This document shows, piece by piece, positions 17,891-29,097 of a stretch of DNA of 64,000 nt (positions are counted from its first letter, which is position 1; the number at the start of each line of letters is the position of its first letter). Under the pieces are notes generated by a model, which saw only the letters and a program-made list of their open reading frames with translations, ran no database searches and had not been told where the DNA came from. Source of the stretch: Burkholderiales bacterium (GTDB lineage: Bacteria > Pseudomonadota > Gammaproteobacteria > Burkholderiales > Burkholderiaceae_C); assembly GCA_016213325.1 (NCBI GenBank), contig JACRAY010000030.1:25701-89700 (forward strand). The letters are read 5' to 3'. Both the position numbers and the translations under genes were made by a program.

Positions 17891-18661
17891 ATGCTGACTG
17901 ACGGGGATACCGCGCGCGCGCGACAGCGCCTGCTGCGCATGCATTTCGAAAGCGGCGTCGGCCACATCGGCGGCAACCTGTCCGCCCTCGACGCGCTGCT
18001 CGTGGTGTTCCACGAGTTCCTGGGCGAGCACGACCGTTTCGTGCTGTCGAAGGGCCACTCGGCCGGTGCCCTTTACACCGCGCTGTGGAGCACGGGGCGG
18101 CTCACCGACGAGGACCTCGCCACCTTCCATCGCGACGGCACGCTGCTGGCAGGGCACCCGCCTGCCGCGGGCATAGCCGCCATCCCGTTTGCCACCGGCA
18201 GCCTCGGGCACGGGCTGTCGCTGGCGGCCGGCGTGGCCCTGGCCAACCAGCTGTGCGGCAGCGATGCGCGCACTTTCTGCATGACGTCCGACGGCGAATG
18301 GCAGGAAGGCTCCACCTGGGAAGCCCTGATCTTCGCCTGCCACCACCGGCTCGCGCAGCTCACCGTCCTGGTGGACCACAACGGCCTGCAGGGTTTCGGC
18401 TCGACGCACGACGTTGCATCGATGAACCCGCTGGCCGCCCGGCTGCGTGGGTTCGACGCGGATTTCCGCACGGCCGACGGCCACGACCTGGCTTCCATAC
18501 GCGCAGCGCTGGCGGGCGACTCCGGCCGCCCCCGCATCGTGCTGCTCGACACCGTGAAGGGCCACGGCGTGCCCTTCATGGAAAACCGCATGGAGTGGCA
18601 TTACCTGCCGCTCAACGAGGCGCAGTACCGCGAAGCTTGCGCGGGCATCGCGGCGGCATGA
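17891..18661 (+). CDS. Transketolase-like protein, N-terminal (TPP-binding) half
   Basis: 256-aa protein equivalent to the N-terminal domain of transketolase. It has the substrate/TPP His regions SGVGHIGGNLSALDALLV and SKGHSAGALYTALW, GSLGHGLSLAAGVAL, and the TPP-binding motif (SDGEWQEGSTWEA ... LVDHNGLQG), with Ser replacing the usual first Gly of GDG. Together with the next gene it should form one thiamine-diphosphate enzyme moving a two-carbon ketol unit. It starts the operon 20 bp after a terminator; stop and next ATG overlap as ATGA. Split forms occur in secondary and surface-sugar pathways rather than the pentose cycle. Confidence 0.88.
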   Translation: MLTDGDTARARQRLLRMHFESGVGHIGGNLSALDALLVVFHEFLGEHDRFVLSKGHSAGALYTALWSTGRLTDEDLATFHRDGTLLAGHPPAAGIAAIPFATGSLGHGLSLAAGVALANQLCGSDARTFCMTSDGEWQEGSTWEALIFACHHRLAQLTVLVDHNGLQGFGSTHDVASMNPLAARLRGFDADFRTADGHDLASIRAALAGDSGRPRIVLLDTVKGHGVPFMENRMEWHYLPLNEAQYREACAGIAAA

Positions 18662-19563
18662 GAAAGCAGCTGTGCGATGCGCTGGTGGCGCGAGCGCCAC
18701 GGCCCGGCCTGGTCTTCCTGACCGGTGACCTCGGTTTCATGGCGCTGGAAGAACTGCGAACGGCCCTCGGCCCTCGCTTCATCAACGCGGGCGTGGCCGA
18801 GCAGAACATGGTGTCGGTGGCCGCCGGGCTGGCGCGGCAGGGCATGGAGGCTTGGGTCTACAGCATCGCCCCCTTTTGTTATGCGCGGCCCTTCGAGCAG
18901 ATCCGCAACGACGTCGCCTTCCACAACCTGCCGGTCAAGCTGGTCGGCAACGGCGGCGGCTACGGCTACGGCGTGATGGGGCCGACCCACCACGCCATCG
19001 AGGACTACGGCGTGCTGCTCACGCTGCCCAACATGGGTGTCTTCGTGCCCGTGTTCGACCAGGACATCGCGGCCGTGATCGACCGTGCGGGCGCGGCGCC
19101 GCATCCGGTGTACCTGCGCCTGGGACGCGGCGAGGCGCCGAAAGGCCATGAAGTGCCGGCGTATGCGCCGTGGCGCCAGCTCACCGCGGGCGGCGGGCCG
19201 GTGGTGATCGCGGTGGGGCCGCTGGCCGGCACGTACATCGAATCGTTTGCGGCGCTGCCCACCGGCCGGCGGCCCAATCTCTGGGCGGTGGCCGAGCTGC
19301 CGCTGCAGCGCAACCCGATGCCCGCAGAGCTGGTTTCGCAGCTTGCCGCATGCAGCAGCCTGCACGTCGCCGAGGAACACGTGGCGCGCGGCAGCTTCGG
19401 CAGTGAACTGGCGCTGCACCTGCTGGCTGAGGGGACAGCCCCGCCGCGCTTGGTGCACCACCACGCCCGCGCCCATGTCTACGAGCGCTACGGTTCGCAG
19501 GCGTGGCTGCGCCGGCAGTCGGCGCTCGACGCAGCCGCGGTGCTGCAGGCGGTGGCTTCCTGA
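18658..19563 (+). CDS. Transketolase-like protein, C-terminal half
   Basis: 301-aa partner subunit with the pyrimidine-binding and C-terminal transketolase domains. Signatures are FINAGVAEQNMVSVAAGLARQGMEAWVYSIAPF, with the conserved Glu in VAEQ that activates TPP, and GPTHHAIEDYGVLLTLPNM. The C-terminal domain runs from about residue 185. It is coupled to the N-terminal half by ATGA and to the following epimerase fusion by TGATG, so all are translated together. This points to a dedicated enzyme for the sugar made by the operon. Confidence 0.88.
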   Translation: MRKQLCDALVARAPRPGLVFLTGDLGFMALEELRTALGPRFINAGVAEQNMVSVAAGLARQGMEAWVYSIAPFCYARPFEQIRNDVAFHNLPVKLVGNGGGYGYGVMGPTHHAIEDYGVLLTLPNMGVFVPVFDQDIAAVIDRAGAAPHPVYLRLGRGEAPKGHEVPAYAPWRQLTAGGGPVVIAVGPLAGTYIESFAALPTGRRPNLWAVAELPLQRNPMPAELVSQLAACSSLHVAEEHVARGSFGSELALHLLAEGTAPPRLVHHHARAHVYERYGSQAWLRRQSALDAAAVLQAVAS

Positions 19564-21527
19564 TGCGCGACCTGCAGGCTGACATCCGCGCGCTGCGCGG
19601 CCCCATCCTCGTGACCGGTGCCTCGGGCTTCGTGGGGGCCAACCTGTTCCGGCACATCGCCGCCGTGCGCGACGACGTGTACGCCGTGGTGCTGCACCGG
19701 AAGAACTGGCGCCTGGCCGACACCAGCGACGAGCAGGTTATCGCCTGCGACCTGAACGACAGCGCCGCGGCGAAGAACCTGGTGGACAGCGTGGCGCCGC
19801 AGACGGTGCTGGACTGCGCGGCCTACGGCGCCTACTCGTTCGAGCAGGACCCGGGGCTCATCCACCAGACCAATTACCAGTCGACCGTGACGCTGGTGAA
19901 CCTGCTGGCCGCGCGGCCCTTCAGTGCGCTGGTGCATGCCGGCAGTTCATCGGAATACGGCGAGAACTGCTCGGCCCCTCGCGAAGACGTCGTGTGCGAG
20001 CCCAACAGCCACTACGCGCTGTCGAAGCTCGCTGCGACGAACTTCCTGCGTTACATGGGCCGCAGCCGTTCGTTTCCGTGTGCCACGCTGCGGCTGTACT
20101 CGGTGTACGGGCCGCTCGAAGACACTTCGCGGCTCGTGCCCAACCTGCTGCGCAAGGCCTTGCGGGGGCAGCTGCCGCCCCTGGTGGACGCGCGGACGTC
20201 CCGCGACTTCGTGCACGTGGACGACGTGTGCGCGGCCTTCATTGCGGCGGCGGTGCAGATGCGGCCCGGGATCTACGGCGAGGTGTTCAACATCGGCTCG
20301 GGCACGGAGACGACCATCGGTGAACTGGCCGAGACCGTGCGCCGCCTGTTCGGCGTGTCCGAGGAGCCGCGTTTCGGCACCATGGAAGGCCGCGCCTGGG
20401 ACCTGCCGGGCTGGTATGCCGACCCGCGCAAGGCGCGCGAGGTGCTGGGCTGGTCGGCGCAGGTGGGCCTGGAAGAAGGCCTGCGCGCCACTTCGCAGTG
20501 GGTCGCCACGCTCACCGACGACGACTTCGACGCCAGCAGCAAGAAGACCCAGCCTTCGGGCAAGCGCAGCATTTCTGCCGTCATCGCCTGCTACCGCGAT
20601 GCGCAGGCGATTCCCATCATGCACCAGCGCCTCACCGACACGTTCCGGCGCATCGGGGTCGACTACGAGATCATCTTCGTCAACGACGGCAGCCCCGACG
20701 AGGGCGAGGAAGCGATCCGCTCGATCAGCGCGTCGGACCCGCGCGTGATCGGCATCTCGCACTCGCGCAACTTCGGCTCGCAGATGGCTTTTCGCAGCGG
20801 CATGGAGCTGGCCACCAAGGACGCGGTGGTGCTGCTCGACGGCGACCTGCAGGACCCGCCGGAGCTGATCGAGCAGTTCCACGCGAAGTGGACGCAAGGC
20901 TTCGACGTGGTTTACGGCCGCCGCGTGAAGCGCGAGATGCCGTGGGCCTGGGGCCTCATGTACAAGGCCTTCTACCGCGTCTTCGCGGCGTTCAGCTACG
21001 TGCAGATCCCGCTGGACGCGGGCGACTTCTCGCTGATCGACCGCCGCGTGGTCGGCTGGCTGCTCAACTGCCCCGAGCGCGACCTGTTCGTGCGGGGCCT
21101 GCGCGCCTACGTGGGTTTCAGGCAGACTGGCGTGGACTACGTGCGGCCCGAGCGCATGTTCGGCCGCTCGACCAACAGCCTGCTGAAGAACATCGACTGG
21201 GCCAAGAAGGGCATCTTCTCCTTCAGCAATACGCCGCTGACGATGCTGACCGCGCTGGGCGTGGTGTCCCTCGGGCTGTCGCTGCTGGCCGCCTTCGTGG
21301 TGGCGCTGCTGCGGCTGCTGATCCCGGACATCGCGCCGCGCGGCGCCACCACGCTGCTGATCGCCATCCTGGTCTTCGGCTCGTTCAACCTGTTCGCCAT
21401 CGGGCTGGTCGGCGAGTACGTGGCCAAGATCATGGCCGAGGTGAAGGGCCGCCCGCGCCTGATCCGCTCGGCGCTGATCCGCAACGGCACGGCCACGGAG
21501 TTGCTGCCGGACGGCAAGGCGCGATGA
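19563..21527 (+). CDS. Fusion: NAD-dependent sugar epimerase/dehydratase + GtrB/ArnC-type glycosyltransferase 2
   Basis: 654-aa two-enzyme fusion. Residues about 10-320 are an extended SDR nucleotide-sugar enzyme: GASGFVGAN (19-27), HAGSSSEYGE and the catalytic Y-x3-K in HYALSK, then RDFVHVDDVCAAF. Residues from about 337 are a family-2 glycosyltransferase (AVIACYRDAQAIP, EIIFVNDGSPDEG, HSRNFGSQMAFRSGM, DGDLQDPPELI) with two C-terminal membrane segments (about 558-590 and 597-620). This second half resembles enzymes that load a sugar onto undecaprenyl phosphate. The fusion suggests the epimerase product is handed directly to the lipid carrier. Confidence 0.88.
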   Translation: MRDLQADIRALRGPILVTGASGFVGANLFRHIAAVRDDVYAVVLHRKNWRLADTSDEQVIACDLNDSAAAKNLVDSVAPQTVLDCAAYGAYSFEQDPGLIHQTNYQSTVTLVNLLAARPFSALVHAGSSSEYGENCSAPREDVVCEPNSHYALSKLAATNFLRYMGRSRSFPCATLRLYSVYGPLEDTSRLVPNLLRKALRGQLPPLVDARTSRDFVHVDDVCAAFIAAAVQMRPGIYGEVFNIGSGTETTIGELAETVRRLFGVSEEPRFGTMEGRAWDLPGWYADPRKAREVLGWSAQVGLEEGLRATSQWVATLTDDDFDASSKKTQPSGKRSISAVIACYRDAQAIPIMHQRLTDTFRRIGVDYEIIFVNDGSPDEGEEAIRSISASDPRVIGISHSRNFGSQMAFRSGMELATKDAVVLLDGDLQDPPELIEQFHAKWTQGFDVVYGRRVKREMPWAWGLMYKAFYRVFAAFSYVQIPLDAGDFSLIDRRVVGWLLNCPERDLFVRGLRAYVGFRQTGVDYVRPERMFGRSTNSLLKNIDWAKKGIFSFSNTPLTMLTALGVVSLGLSLLAAFVVALLRLLIPDIAPRGATTLLIAILVFGSFNLFAIGLVGEYVAKIMAEVKGRPRLIRSALIRNGTATELLPDGKAR

Positions 21528-23320
21528 CCGCCAAGCTGCCCCTGCTGGTCGCCTATGCGGTGGCCGGCCTCGCGCTCGCGTTGTGGCCGCTGGCACTGCG
21601 CCGCGCACGCGCCGCACCGGTTGCGGATGCGCTCTCGCCGCCCGCCGTGCTCGTGGCGGGTGCCGCGGCGGGCCTGCTGGCCAGCGCCGTGCTGCCCTGG
21701 TGGCGCCGCACCGGGTCGCTGCTGCCGGCGGTTTCGCCCGCCGAACTTGCTTTCGCGATCGCCGTCGCCGCGGCCGTCTGCGGGGTCATGATGCAGGCAG
21801 GCGCTGCATCCCGCTCTCGCGCACCGGTATGGGTGTTCGGCGCGGCAGCGGCGCTGCTCGCCTCCACCACCCTGCCCTATTCCCACCCCGAGGTGCAGCA
21901 GACGGCCTGGCACCACTGGGGCGCCTACATCGGGCCGTCCGAACTGCTGCTGGCGGGCGCCAGGCTGTTCAGCGACTTCCCGCCGCAGTACGGCCTGGGC
22001 CCCACGCTGCTGGTCGCGGCCGGCTGCGGTGACAGCTGCTGGACCTGGATGCACGCATCCGTGGCCGTGCTCACCCTGCTGTTTGCCGCCTGCATCGCCT
22101 GGCTCGCCCTGCACGCCGCACGCGGTGCCACCACCCGCCAGCGCGCCCTGGCGTTGCTGGTGTGCCTGGCCTGCTGCTTCTTCTGGGATGCCTTCCCGCC
22201 GATGCTCGGCTCGCCCACCATGACACCGTCGGTCAACGGCATGCGCTTCCTGCCGGCGCTGGTGCTCGCCTGCCTGCTGGTGGCGTGGGACCGGGACGAC
22301 CGGCCGTTTCCCGTGCTGGCCGGCCATGCAGCCTGGGCGGCGGCCTGCCTGTGGTCGATCGAATCGGCGTTCTATGCCACGTGCCTGTGGTGGCCGCACT
22401 ACCTGCTGCTGCAACAGGCGAGCGCCAGCGCCAGCATGCAAACGCTGTGGCGCTCGGCGCGTGTGCTCGTGGTCCTGCTGGCGGCGTGGCTGGCAGCCTT
22501 CCTCGTCGGCACACGCCTCCTGGCCGGTGGCTGGCCCACCGTGAACGGTTTGCTTGCCTACATCGCCAACCCGCCGGGCGCATTGCCCGCCAGCCCTGCG
22601 GGCGCCGCGTGGTTCTTCGTGGCGGCCATGGTGCCCGGCGTCGCCGCCAACGCGCGCGCTTTCGCGCAGCAAGGCAATGCGCCCCAGGCACGCCGCGGGC
22701 TGGTGCTGCTGTTGCTCGCGTATGCGACGTTCTCGTACTTCCTGGGCCGCAGCCACGACAACAACATCCTCAACCTGCTGCCTTTCCTGGCCGTCGTCCT
22801 GCTCTATGCGTGGTCCAACCTGCGCGGCTTCGGCCGCGGCGCTTCAGCCGGCATGTTCGCGGGCCTGCTGGCGTGGACCCTCACGTTCAACTGGGCCCCG
22901 TGGCAAGCGGGGCTGGCAGGCGGGCCGTGGTTCGACTGGAACTGGCATCGCCAGGTGCTGCCGTCCATCGACCCGGCGCGCAACGCGTTTCCGGCGGCCA
23001 CGCAGCGCGTCATAGCGCGTGCGCAGGCCTTGCAGCGCGACCCGGTGACGGTGCTCGGGCCGTATGCGAATCCGTCGTCGCCTTCGGCCACGGCCGTGTG
23101 GAGCGCCTTGCACAGCCCGGCCAACATCTCCGTGCTGGATCCGGCGGTGCGGCGCGACTTCCTCTCGCGCACCGCCGCCACCTTGCAGCGCAGCGGCTGG
23201 CTGCTGGTGCAGGCCAGCCTGCCGCCTGCGATGGCCCTCGTCGCCGATTTCGACGCGGTCTACCGGCGCACCCGGCAGTTCGAGATGGACGGCTACCTCG
23301 CCATCCACTACGCGCCATGA
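21524..23320 (+). CDS. Multi-pass membrane protein of a glycan operon
   Basis: 598-aa inner-membrane protein with roughly ten or more hydrophobic segments spread through about residues 5-470, followed by a soluble C-terminal region of about 120 residues. I recognise no firm family. The overall shape (many TM helices, then a periplasmic tail) and the neighbours suggest a GT-C-type glycosyltransferase or polymerase-like protein acting in the periplasm. It overlaps the upstream fusion gene and the downstream methyltransferase by ATGA at both ends. The specific activity is unknown. Confidence 0.7.
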   Translation: MTAKLPLLVAYAVAGLALALWPLALRRARAAPVADALSPPAVLVAGAAAGLLASAVLPWWRRTGSLLPAVSPAELAFAIAVAAAVCGVMMQAGAASRSRAPVWVFGAAAALLASTTLPYSHPEVQQTAWHHWGAYIGPSELLLAGARLFSDFPPQYGLGPTLLVAAGCGDSCWTWMHASVAVLTLLFAACIAWLALHAARGATTRQRALALLVCLACCFFWDAFPPMLGSPTMTPSVNGMRFLPALVLACLLVAWDRDDRPFPVLAGHAAWAAACLWSIESAFYATCLWWPHYLLLQQASASASMQTLWRSARVLVVLLAAWLAAFLVGTRLLAGGWPTVNGLLAYIANPPGALPASPAGAAWFFVAAMVPGVAANARAFAQQGNAPQARRGLVLLLLAYATFSYFLGRSHDNNILNLLPFLAVVLLYAWSNLRGFGRGASAGMFAGLLAWTLTFNWAPWQAGLAGGPWFDWNWHRQVLPSIDPARNAFPAATQRVIARAQALQRDPVTVLGPYANPSSPSATAVWSALHSPANISVLDPAVRRDFLSRTAATLQRSGWLLVQASLPPAMALVADFDAVYRRTRQFEMDGYLAIHYAP

Positions 23321-24219
23321 CAGCCGTACCCTTGCCCGCCACGCGACGCTGCCCCGTCTGCGGCGCCGGTGCCGCCGAGGCACGCCTGTTCCTCGAAGAG
23401 AACATCGACCCGGCGCGCGTCACCGACTTCAGCTTCGCGTCGCGCAAGGCCCCCGAGTACATGTGCCACCGGCTGCAACGCTGCATGGCCTGCGACGTCG
23501 TCTATGCCGACCGGCCGCCGCCCACGGGCGAACTGGCGCAGGCCTACCACCAGGCGGCCTACGACAGCGCCGAGGAGGCCGACGACGCGGCCGCGGCCTA
23601 TGCCCGCGCGGCGCAGGATGCACTGGCACGGTTGGGCTCGCGCACGTCGGCGCTCGAGATCGGCACGGGAACGGGCGTCTTCCTGGAACACCTGCGACGC
23701 GCCGGGTTCTCGCGGCTCGTGGGCGTGGAACCTTCGCTGGCCGCGATCGAAGCCGCACCCGCCCATCGCCGCGCCTGGATCCGCGCAGGCATGTTCGACG
23801 AATCCGCGTTCGAGCCCGCCTCTTTCGACCTGGTCTGCTGCTTCATGACGCTGGAGCATGTGGACGACCCCGCGGGGCTGGTGCGTTCCGCCACCCGGCT
23901 CCTCAAGCCGGGCGGCGCCTTCATGGCGGTGACGCACGACTGGCGCAGCTGGGTCAACCGGCTGCTCGGCAGGCGTTCGCCCATCATCGACATCGAGCAC
24001 CTGCAGCTCTTTTCGGGCGCCAGCGTGCGGCGCCTGCTGCAGGACGCCGGCCTGGCCGACGTGGACGTGCACGCGTTCATGAACCGCTACAGCCTGGACT
24101 ACTGGATGCGCCTCGCGCCTGTGCCGGCGCTGCTGAAGCGCGCGGTGGCCCCGGTGGGCCGCCGGAAACTGTCGTTCAACGTCGGCAACCTGTTCTCGGT
24201 GGGGTTCAAGGGTGGATAA
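23317..24219 (+). CDS. SAM-dependent methyltransferase with N-terminal zinc-ribbon-like motif
   Basis: 300-aa cytoplasmic enzyme. The N-terminus has two Cys pairs (CPVCGAG and QRCMACDVVY) spaced like a small zinc-binding domain, as in C-methyltransferases acting on nucleotide sugars. The methyltransferase core follows: ALEIGTGTGVFLEHLRRAG (SAM motif I, about residue 110), FDLVCCFMTLEHVDDPAGL and LLKPGGAFMAVTHD. The zinc-ribbon plus methyltransferase layout and the operon suggest methylation of the sugar or its lipid-linked product. It starts as ATGA with the previous gene. Confidence 0.85.
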   Translation: MTAVPLPATRRCPVCGAGAAEARLFLEENIDPARVTDFSFASRKAPEYMCHRLQRCMACDVVYADRPPPTGELAQAYHQAAYDSAEEADDAAAAYARAAQDALARLGSRTSALEIGTGTGVFLEHLRRAGFSRLVGVEPSLAAIEAAPAHRRAWIRAGMFDESAFEPASFDLVCCFMTLEHVDDPAGLVRSATRLLKPGGAFMAVTHDWRSWVNRLLGRRSPIIDIEHLQLFSGASVRRLLQDAGLADVDVHAFMNRYSLDYWMRLAPVPALLKRAVAPVGRRKLSFNVGNLFSVGFKGG

Positions 24220-24580
24220 GGCGCGCTTCCTGCGCTTCCTGGTCGCGGGCGGCATCAATACGCTGTTCGGCTTTGCCGTGTATTCGGCGTCCATCGCGGC
24301 CGGCGCCGAGATTTGGCTCGCGCTGCTGGTGGGCATGCTGGCGGGCACGGTGTTCAACTTCTTCACCACCGGCGGCTACGCGTTCCGCCAGTTGTCGATC
24401 CGGCGCTGGCCGCGCTTCGTCGGCTGCTACCTGTTCCTGTACGGGCTGAACCTGGTGCTGGCGCAATGGCTCACGCCGCTGGCCGGCGGGCCGGTGCAGG
24501 CGCAGGCGCTGCTGCTGGCGCCGCTGGCCATCCTGTCGTACGTGATGATGGCGCGGCTGGTGTTCACCGCCCATGGGTAA
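24212..24580 (+). CDS. GtrA-family membrane protein (putative lipid-linked sugar flippase)
   Basis: 122-aa protein with four predicted membrane helices, matching the GtrA family: FLRFLVAGGINTLFGFAVYS at the start, GTVFNFFTTGGYAFR in the middle and SYVMMARLVF at the end. GtrA proteins are thought to move polyprenyl-phosphate-linked sugars across the inner membrane and normally partner a GtrB glycosyltransferase such as the one fused upstream. The start is a GTG overlapping the methyltransferase end by 8 bp. It overlaps the next gene by 8 bp as well. Confidence 0.88.
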   Translation: MDKARFLRFLVAGGINTLFGFAVYSASIAAGAEIWLALLVGMLAGTVFNFFTTGGYAFRQLSIRRWPRFVGCYLFLYGLNLVLAQWLTPLAGGPVQAQALLLAPLAILSYVMMARLVFTAHG

Positions 24581-26180
24581 GGCTGCGGCACTGCTCGCCG
24601 CCGCCACGCTGGTGCTGCTGGCGCGCGAACTCGGGCTGGGGCTGGAGACCACGGACGAGGCGTACTACCTGCTGCATGCGCTGCACCCGGAGAGCATCCG
24701 GCTGTTCTTCACGCCGTTTCACTGGGTGACGGGGCCGATGTGGGAGGCGACCGGCAGCCTGGTCGCGTTCCGTGCGCTGGGGCTCGCGCTGTGCGTGGCT
24801 TCGGCCATGCTGCTGGCCGAAGGCGTGAGGCAGGTGGCGCCACGCGCGGGCTGGCCCGTGCCGGGGCGCATCGCGGTCATGGCCGGCTCGGTGAGCGGCG
24901 CGCTGGTGTACGGGTCGCTGCTGCCCTTCACGCCTTCGTACAACCTGCTGGGCAGCGTGTTCGGCTGCATGGCGATGGGACTCGGCCTGTTGGCGATGGC
25001 GGCGACGCAGCGCGCGGGATGGTCCTGGGCGCTGGCGGCCGGCGTCGCGCTGGCCCTGGCGACGATCGTGAAGTTTCCGGCCGGCATGGGAACGGCGGGC
25101 CTGCTCGCGCTGCTATGGCTGGTGCTCGCCAAGCGCGAGGAGGCCCTGCGCCTGGCGGCCCTGCTCGCGGGCGCCGTCGTGACCGTCGCCCTGCTCGCCG
25201 CGCCGGATGCAGTGGCGCAGTTCCGCGCCGGCGTCGAGGTGTTGTGGGCCGCACAGGGCGACCACTCCACCGCCGGCCGCTTGCTGCGCAGCGCACAGGA
25301 CATCGCGCAGATGCTGGGGGCTGCGGGCATCGCTTTCGGCGCGCCGCTGGCCTGCGTGGCCGCAGGCGTGTGGCTGCAACGCACCTGGCTGGCGCTGGCC
25401 GGTATGGCATGGCTCGCCTTCGCCATCGTGGCCGACGGCCACCTCGCAGGCGGCTACGACCGCTTCCCGCTGCAGGCGCAGCCGCTGGCGGCGCTGCTGC
25501 TGGCCGCGTTCATCGCGAAGGCGCGCGACCTGTCGTTCACCGTGCGCAGCGCCCTGCTGGTGGCCAGCCTCGTTGCGTTGCCCTTTGCCATTGCCTTGGG
25601 CACGTCCAACCCGCTGCACGTTCAGTTGCTGGGCGCACTGGCACCTTGGGGTGTGCTGCTGGCGCTGGCCGGCTTCGCCGCGCCGCGCAGTTGGCCCGCC
25701 GCGCTGGCGGCCGTGATGTTCGGCATAACCGTGTTCGCACAGGCCAGCGGGCATGCCGGGCAGCCCTACCGGACACGCCCCATGGCCGAGCAGCGGGAAC
25801 ACGTCACGCTGCCGCAGTTGGGCCAGTTGAAGGTCGACCGGCCGACCGCTGCGATGGTGCAGGCGCTGCTGGCAGCCGCAACCCGTTGCAGCATCCGGCC
25901 CGGCACGCCTTTCATCGACCTGTACAACCTGCCGGCCGCGGGTCTCGTGCTGCAGGCGCCGCCGCTCGTGTCGCCGTGGATGCTGGATGCGAGCCATGCG
26001 GCGCGCGTGCTGCAGCACGCCGACCCCGCAGCCTTGCGGGGTGCCACGCTGGTGGTGAAGTCGAACCATGCGGCGCTGCCGCCGCAGCTGGCCGGCTTTC
26101 CCGCAGGATGGCGGCTGTGCGGCGCCGGCACCGCACCGCTGGACGGTGTGCCCTTCGAGGTGTGGGCCGCGGCCGGCTGA
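24573..26180 (+). CDS. Predicted GT-C glycosyltransferase (GT39/ArnT-like membrane protein)
   Basis: 535-aa multi-pass inner-membrane protein. The first membrane segment is followed by ETTDEAYYLLHALHP; an acidic pair at this place is typical of GT-C enzymes that use polyprenyl-phosphate sugars. About ten further hydrophobic segments and a C-terminal soluble domain (about 405-535) follow. Being last in an operon with GtrB-like and GtrA-like genes, it may transfer the flipped sugar to its final acceptor. The assignment is by architecture and context; the acceptor is unknown. It ends 4 bp before the convergent ppa stop. Confidence 0.75.
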   Translation: MGKAAALLAAATLVLLARELGLGLETTDEAYYLLHALHPESIRLFFTPFHWVTGPMWEATGSLVAFRALGLALCVASAMLLAEGVRQVAPRAGWPVPGRIAVMAGSVSGALVYGSLLPFTPSYNLLGSVFGCMAMGLGLLAMAATQRAGWSWALAAGVALALATIVKFPAGMGTAGLLALLWLVLAKREEALRLAALLAGAVVTVALLAAPDAVAQFRAGVEVLWAAQGDHSTAGRLLRSAQDIAQMLGAAGIAFGAPLACVAAGVWLQRTWLALAGMAWLAFAIVADGHLAGGYDRFPLQAQPLAALLLAAFIAKARDLSFTVRSALLVASLVALPFAIALGTSNPLHVQLLGALAPWGVLLALAGFAAPRSWPAALAAVMFGITVFAQASGHAGQPYRTRPMAEQREHVTLPQLGQLKVDRPTAAMVQALLAAATRCSIRPGTPFIDLYNLPAAGLVLQAPPLVSPWMLDASHAARVLQHADPAALRGATLVVKSNHAALPPQLAGFPAGWRLCGAGTAPLDGVPFEVWAAAG

Positions 26181-26184
26181 ACCT

Positions 26185-26721
26185 TCAGGCGTGCTGGCGC
26201 TTGTAGTTCTCGATGCCGTCGAGGATTTCCTTGCGGGCCGAGTCGGCGCCTTCCCAGCCCAGCACCTTCACCCACTTGCCGGGCTCCAGGTCCTTGTAGT
26301 GCTCGAAGAAATGCGCGATGGTCTTCAGGCGCAGGGGGTTCAGGTCTTCGGGCTTCTGCCACTGCGAGTAGATCGACAGGATCTTGTCGGTGGGCACGGC
26401 CAGCACCTTCGCGTCGTCGCCCGCCTCGTCCTGCATCTTCAGGATGCCGATGGGGCGGCAGGGCACCACCACGCCGGGAATCAGCGGCACCGGCGTGATC
26501 ACCAGCACGTCGACCGGGTCGCCGTCACCGCTGATGGTCTTGGGCACGTACCCGTAGTTCGTGGGGTAGTGCATGGACGTGGACATGAAGCGGTCCACGA
26601 AGATCGCGCCGGTCTCCTTGTCGACCTCGTACTTCACGGGGTCCGCGTTCATCGGGATCTCGATGATGACGTTGAAGGCGTCCGGGACGTGCTTGCCGGG
26701 GGTGACTTGGTCTAGGGACAT
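26185..26721 (-). CDS. ppa: Inorganic pyrophosphatase (soluble, family I)
   Basis: 178-aa cytoplasmic enzyme hydrolysing pyrophosphate to phosphate, which drives biosynthetic reactions forward. It has the family I active-site block DGDPVDVLVITPVPLIPG (about residues 65-83), IEIPMNADPVKYEVDKETG at the start, and the later KILSIYSQWQKPEDL and WVKVLGWEGAD. The family signature Asp residues are all present. It is divergent from hppA across a 227-bp gap in which I recognise no clear operator. Confidence 0.96.
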   Translation of the reverse strand: MSLDQVTPGKHVPDAFNVIIEIPMNADPVKYEVDKETGAIFVDRFMSTSMHYPTNYGYVPKTISGDGDPVDVLVITPVPLIPGVVVPCRPIGILKMQDEAGDDAKVLAVPTDKILSIYSQWQKPEDLNPLRLKTIAHFFEHYKDLEPGKWVKVLGWEGADSARKEILDGIENYKRQHA

Positions 26722-26948
26722 GTTTGCGCGGGCTCAAAAAAATGATTGCGAGGGATCAGGAAAAACCCTGATTTTAGTTTCACCCACCACCCTTTCCGAC
26801 GGCTGACGGCGTAACGTCATTTGTTTGCCTTTATAGTCCGCCCGTTGGCCAATCGTCTCCGCGCTGGAGAACCGAGGAAGCAACGCAGCGGGTGCACCGA
26901 CTGCGGTGCCCCCGCAACGTACTCAAGCGACTTGAAGGAGAAATTCTC

Positions 26949-29015
<2,067 letters not shown>

Positions 29016-29035
29016 GGCGGAACGCTGCGAGGATG

Positions 29036-29060
29036 CTGGGGTTTCACCCCAGTTTGTTTC
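29036..29060 (+). terminator. Hairpin after hppA: terminator and REP-like palindrome copy 1
   Basis: CTGGGGT-TTC-ACCCCAG (29036-29052) is followed by TTTGTTTC, a plausible Rho-independent terminator for hppA. The same 3-nt-loop palindrome recurs at 30569-30587 and 62719-62737, so it also belongs to a dispersed REP-like family. The IS110 element begins just beyond it. Confidence 0.65.
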
Positions 29061-29097
29061 ACCGCGCTGCGCGCGACCCGCGCCGCATGAAACGGAT

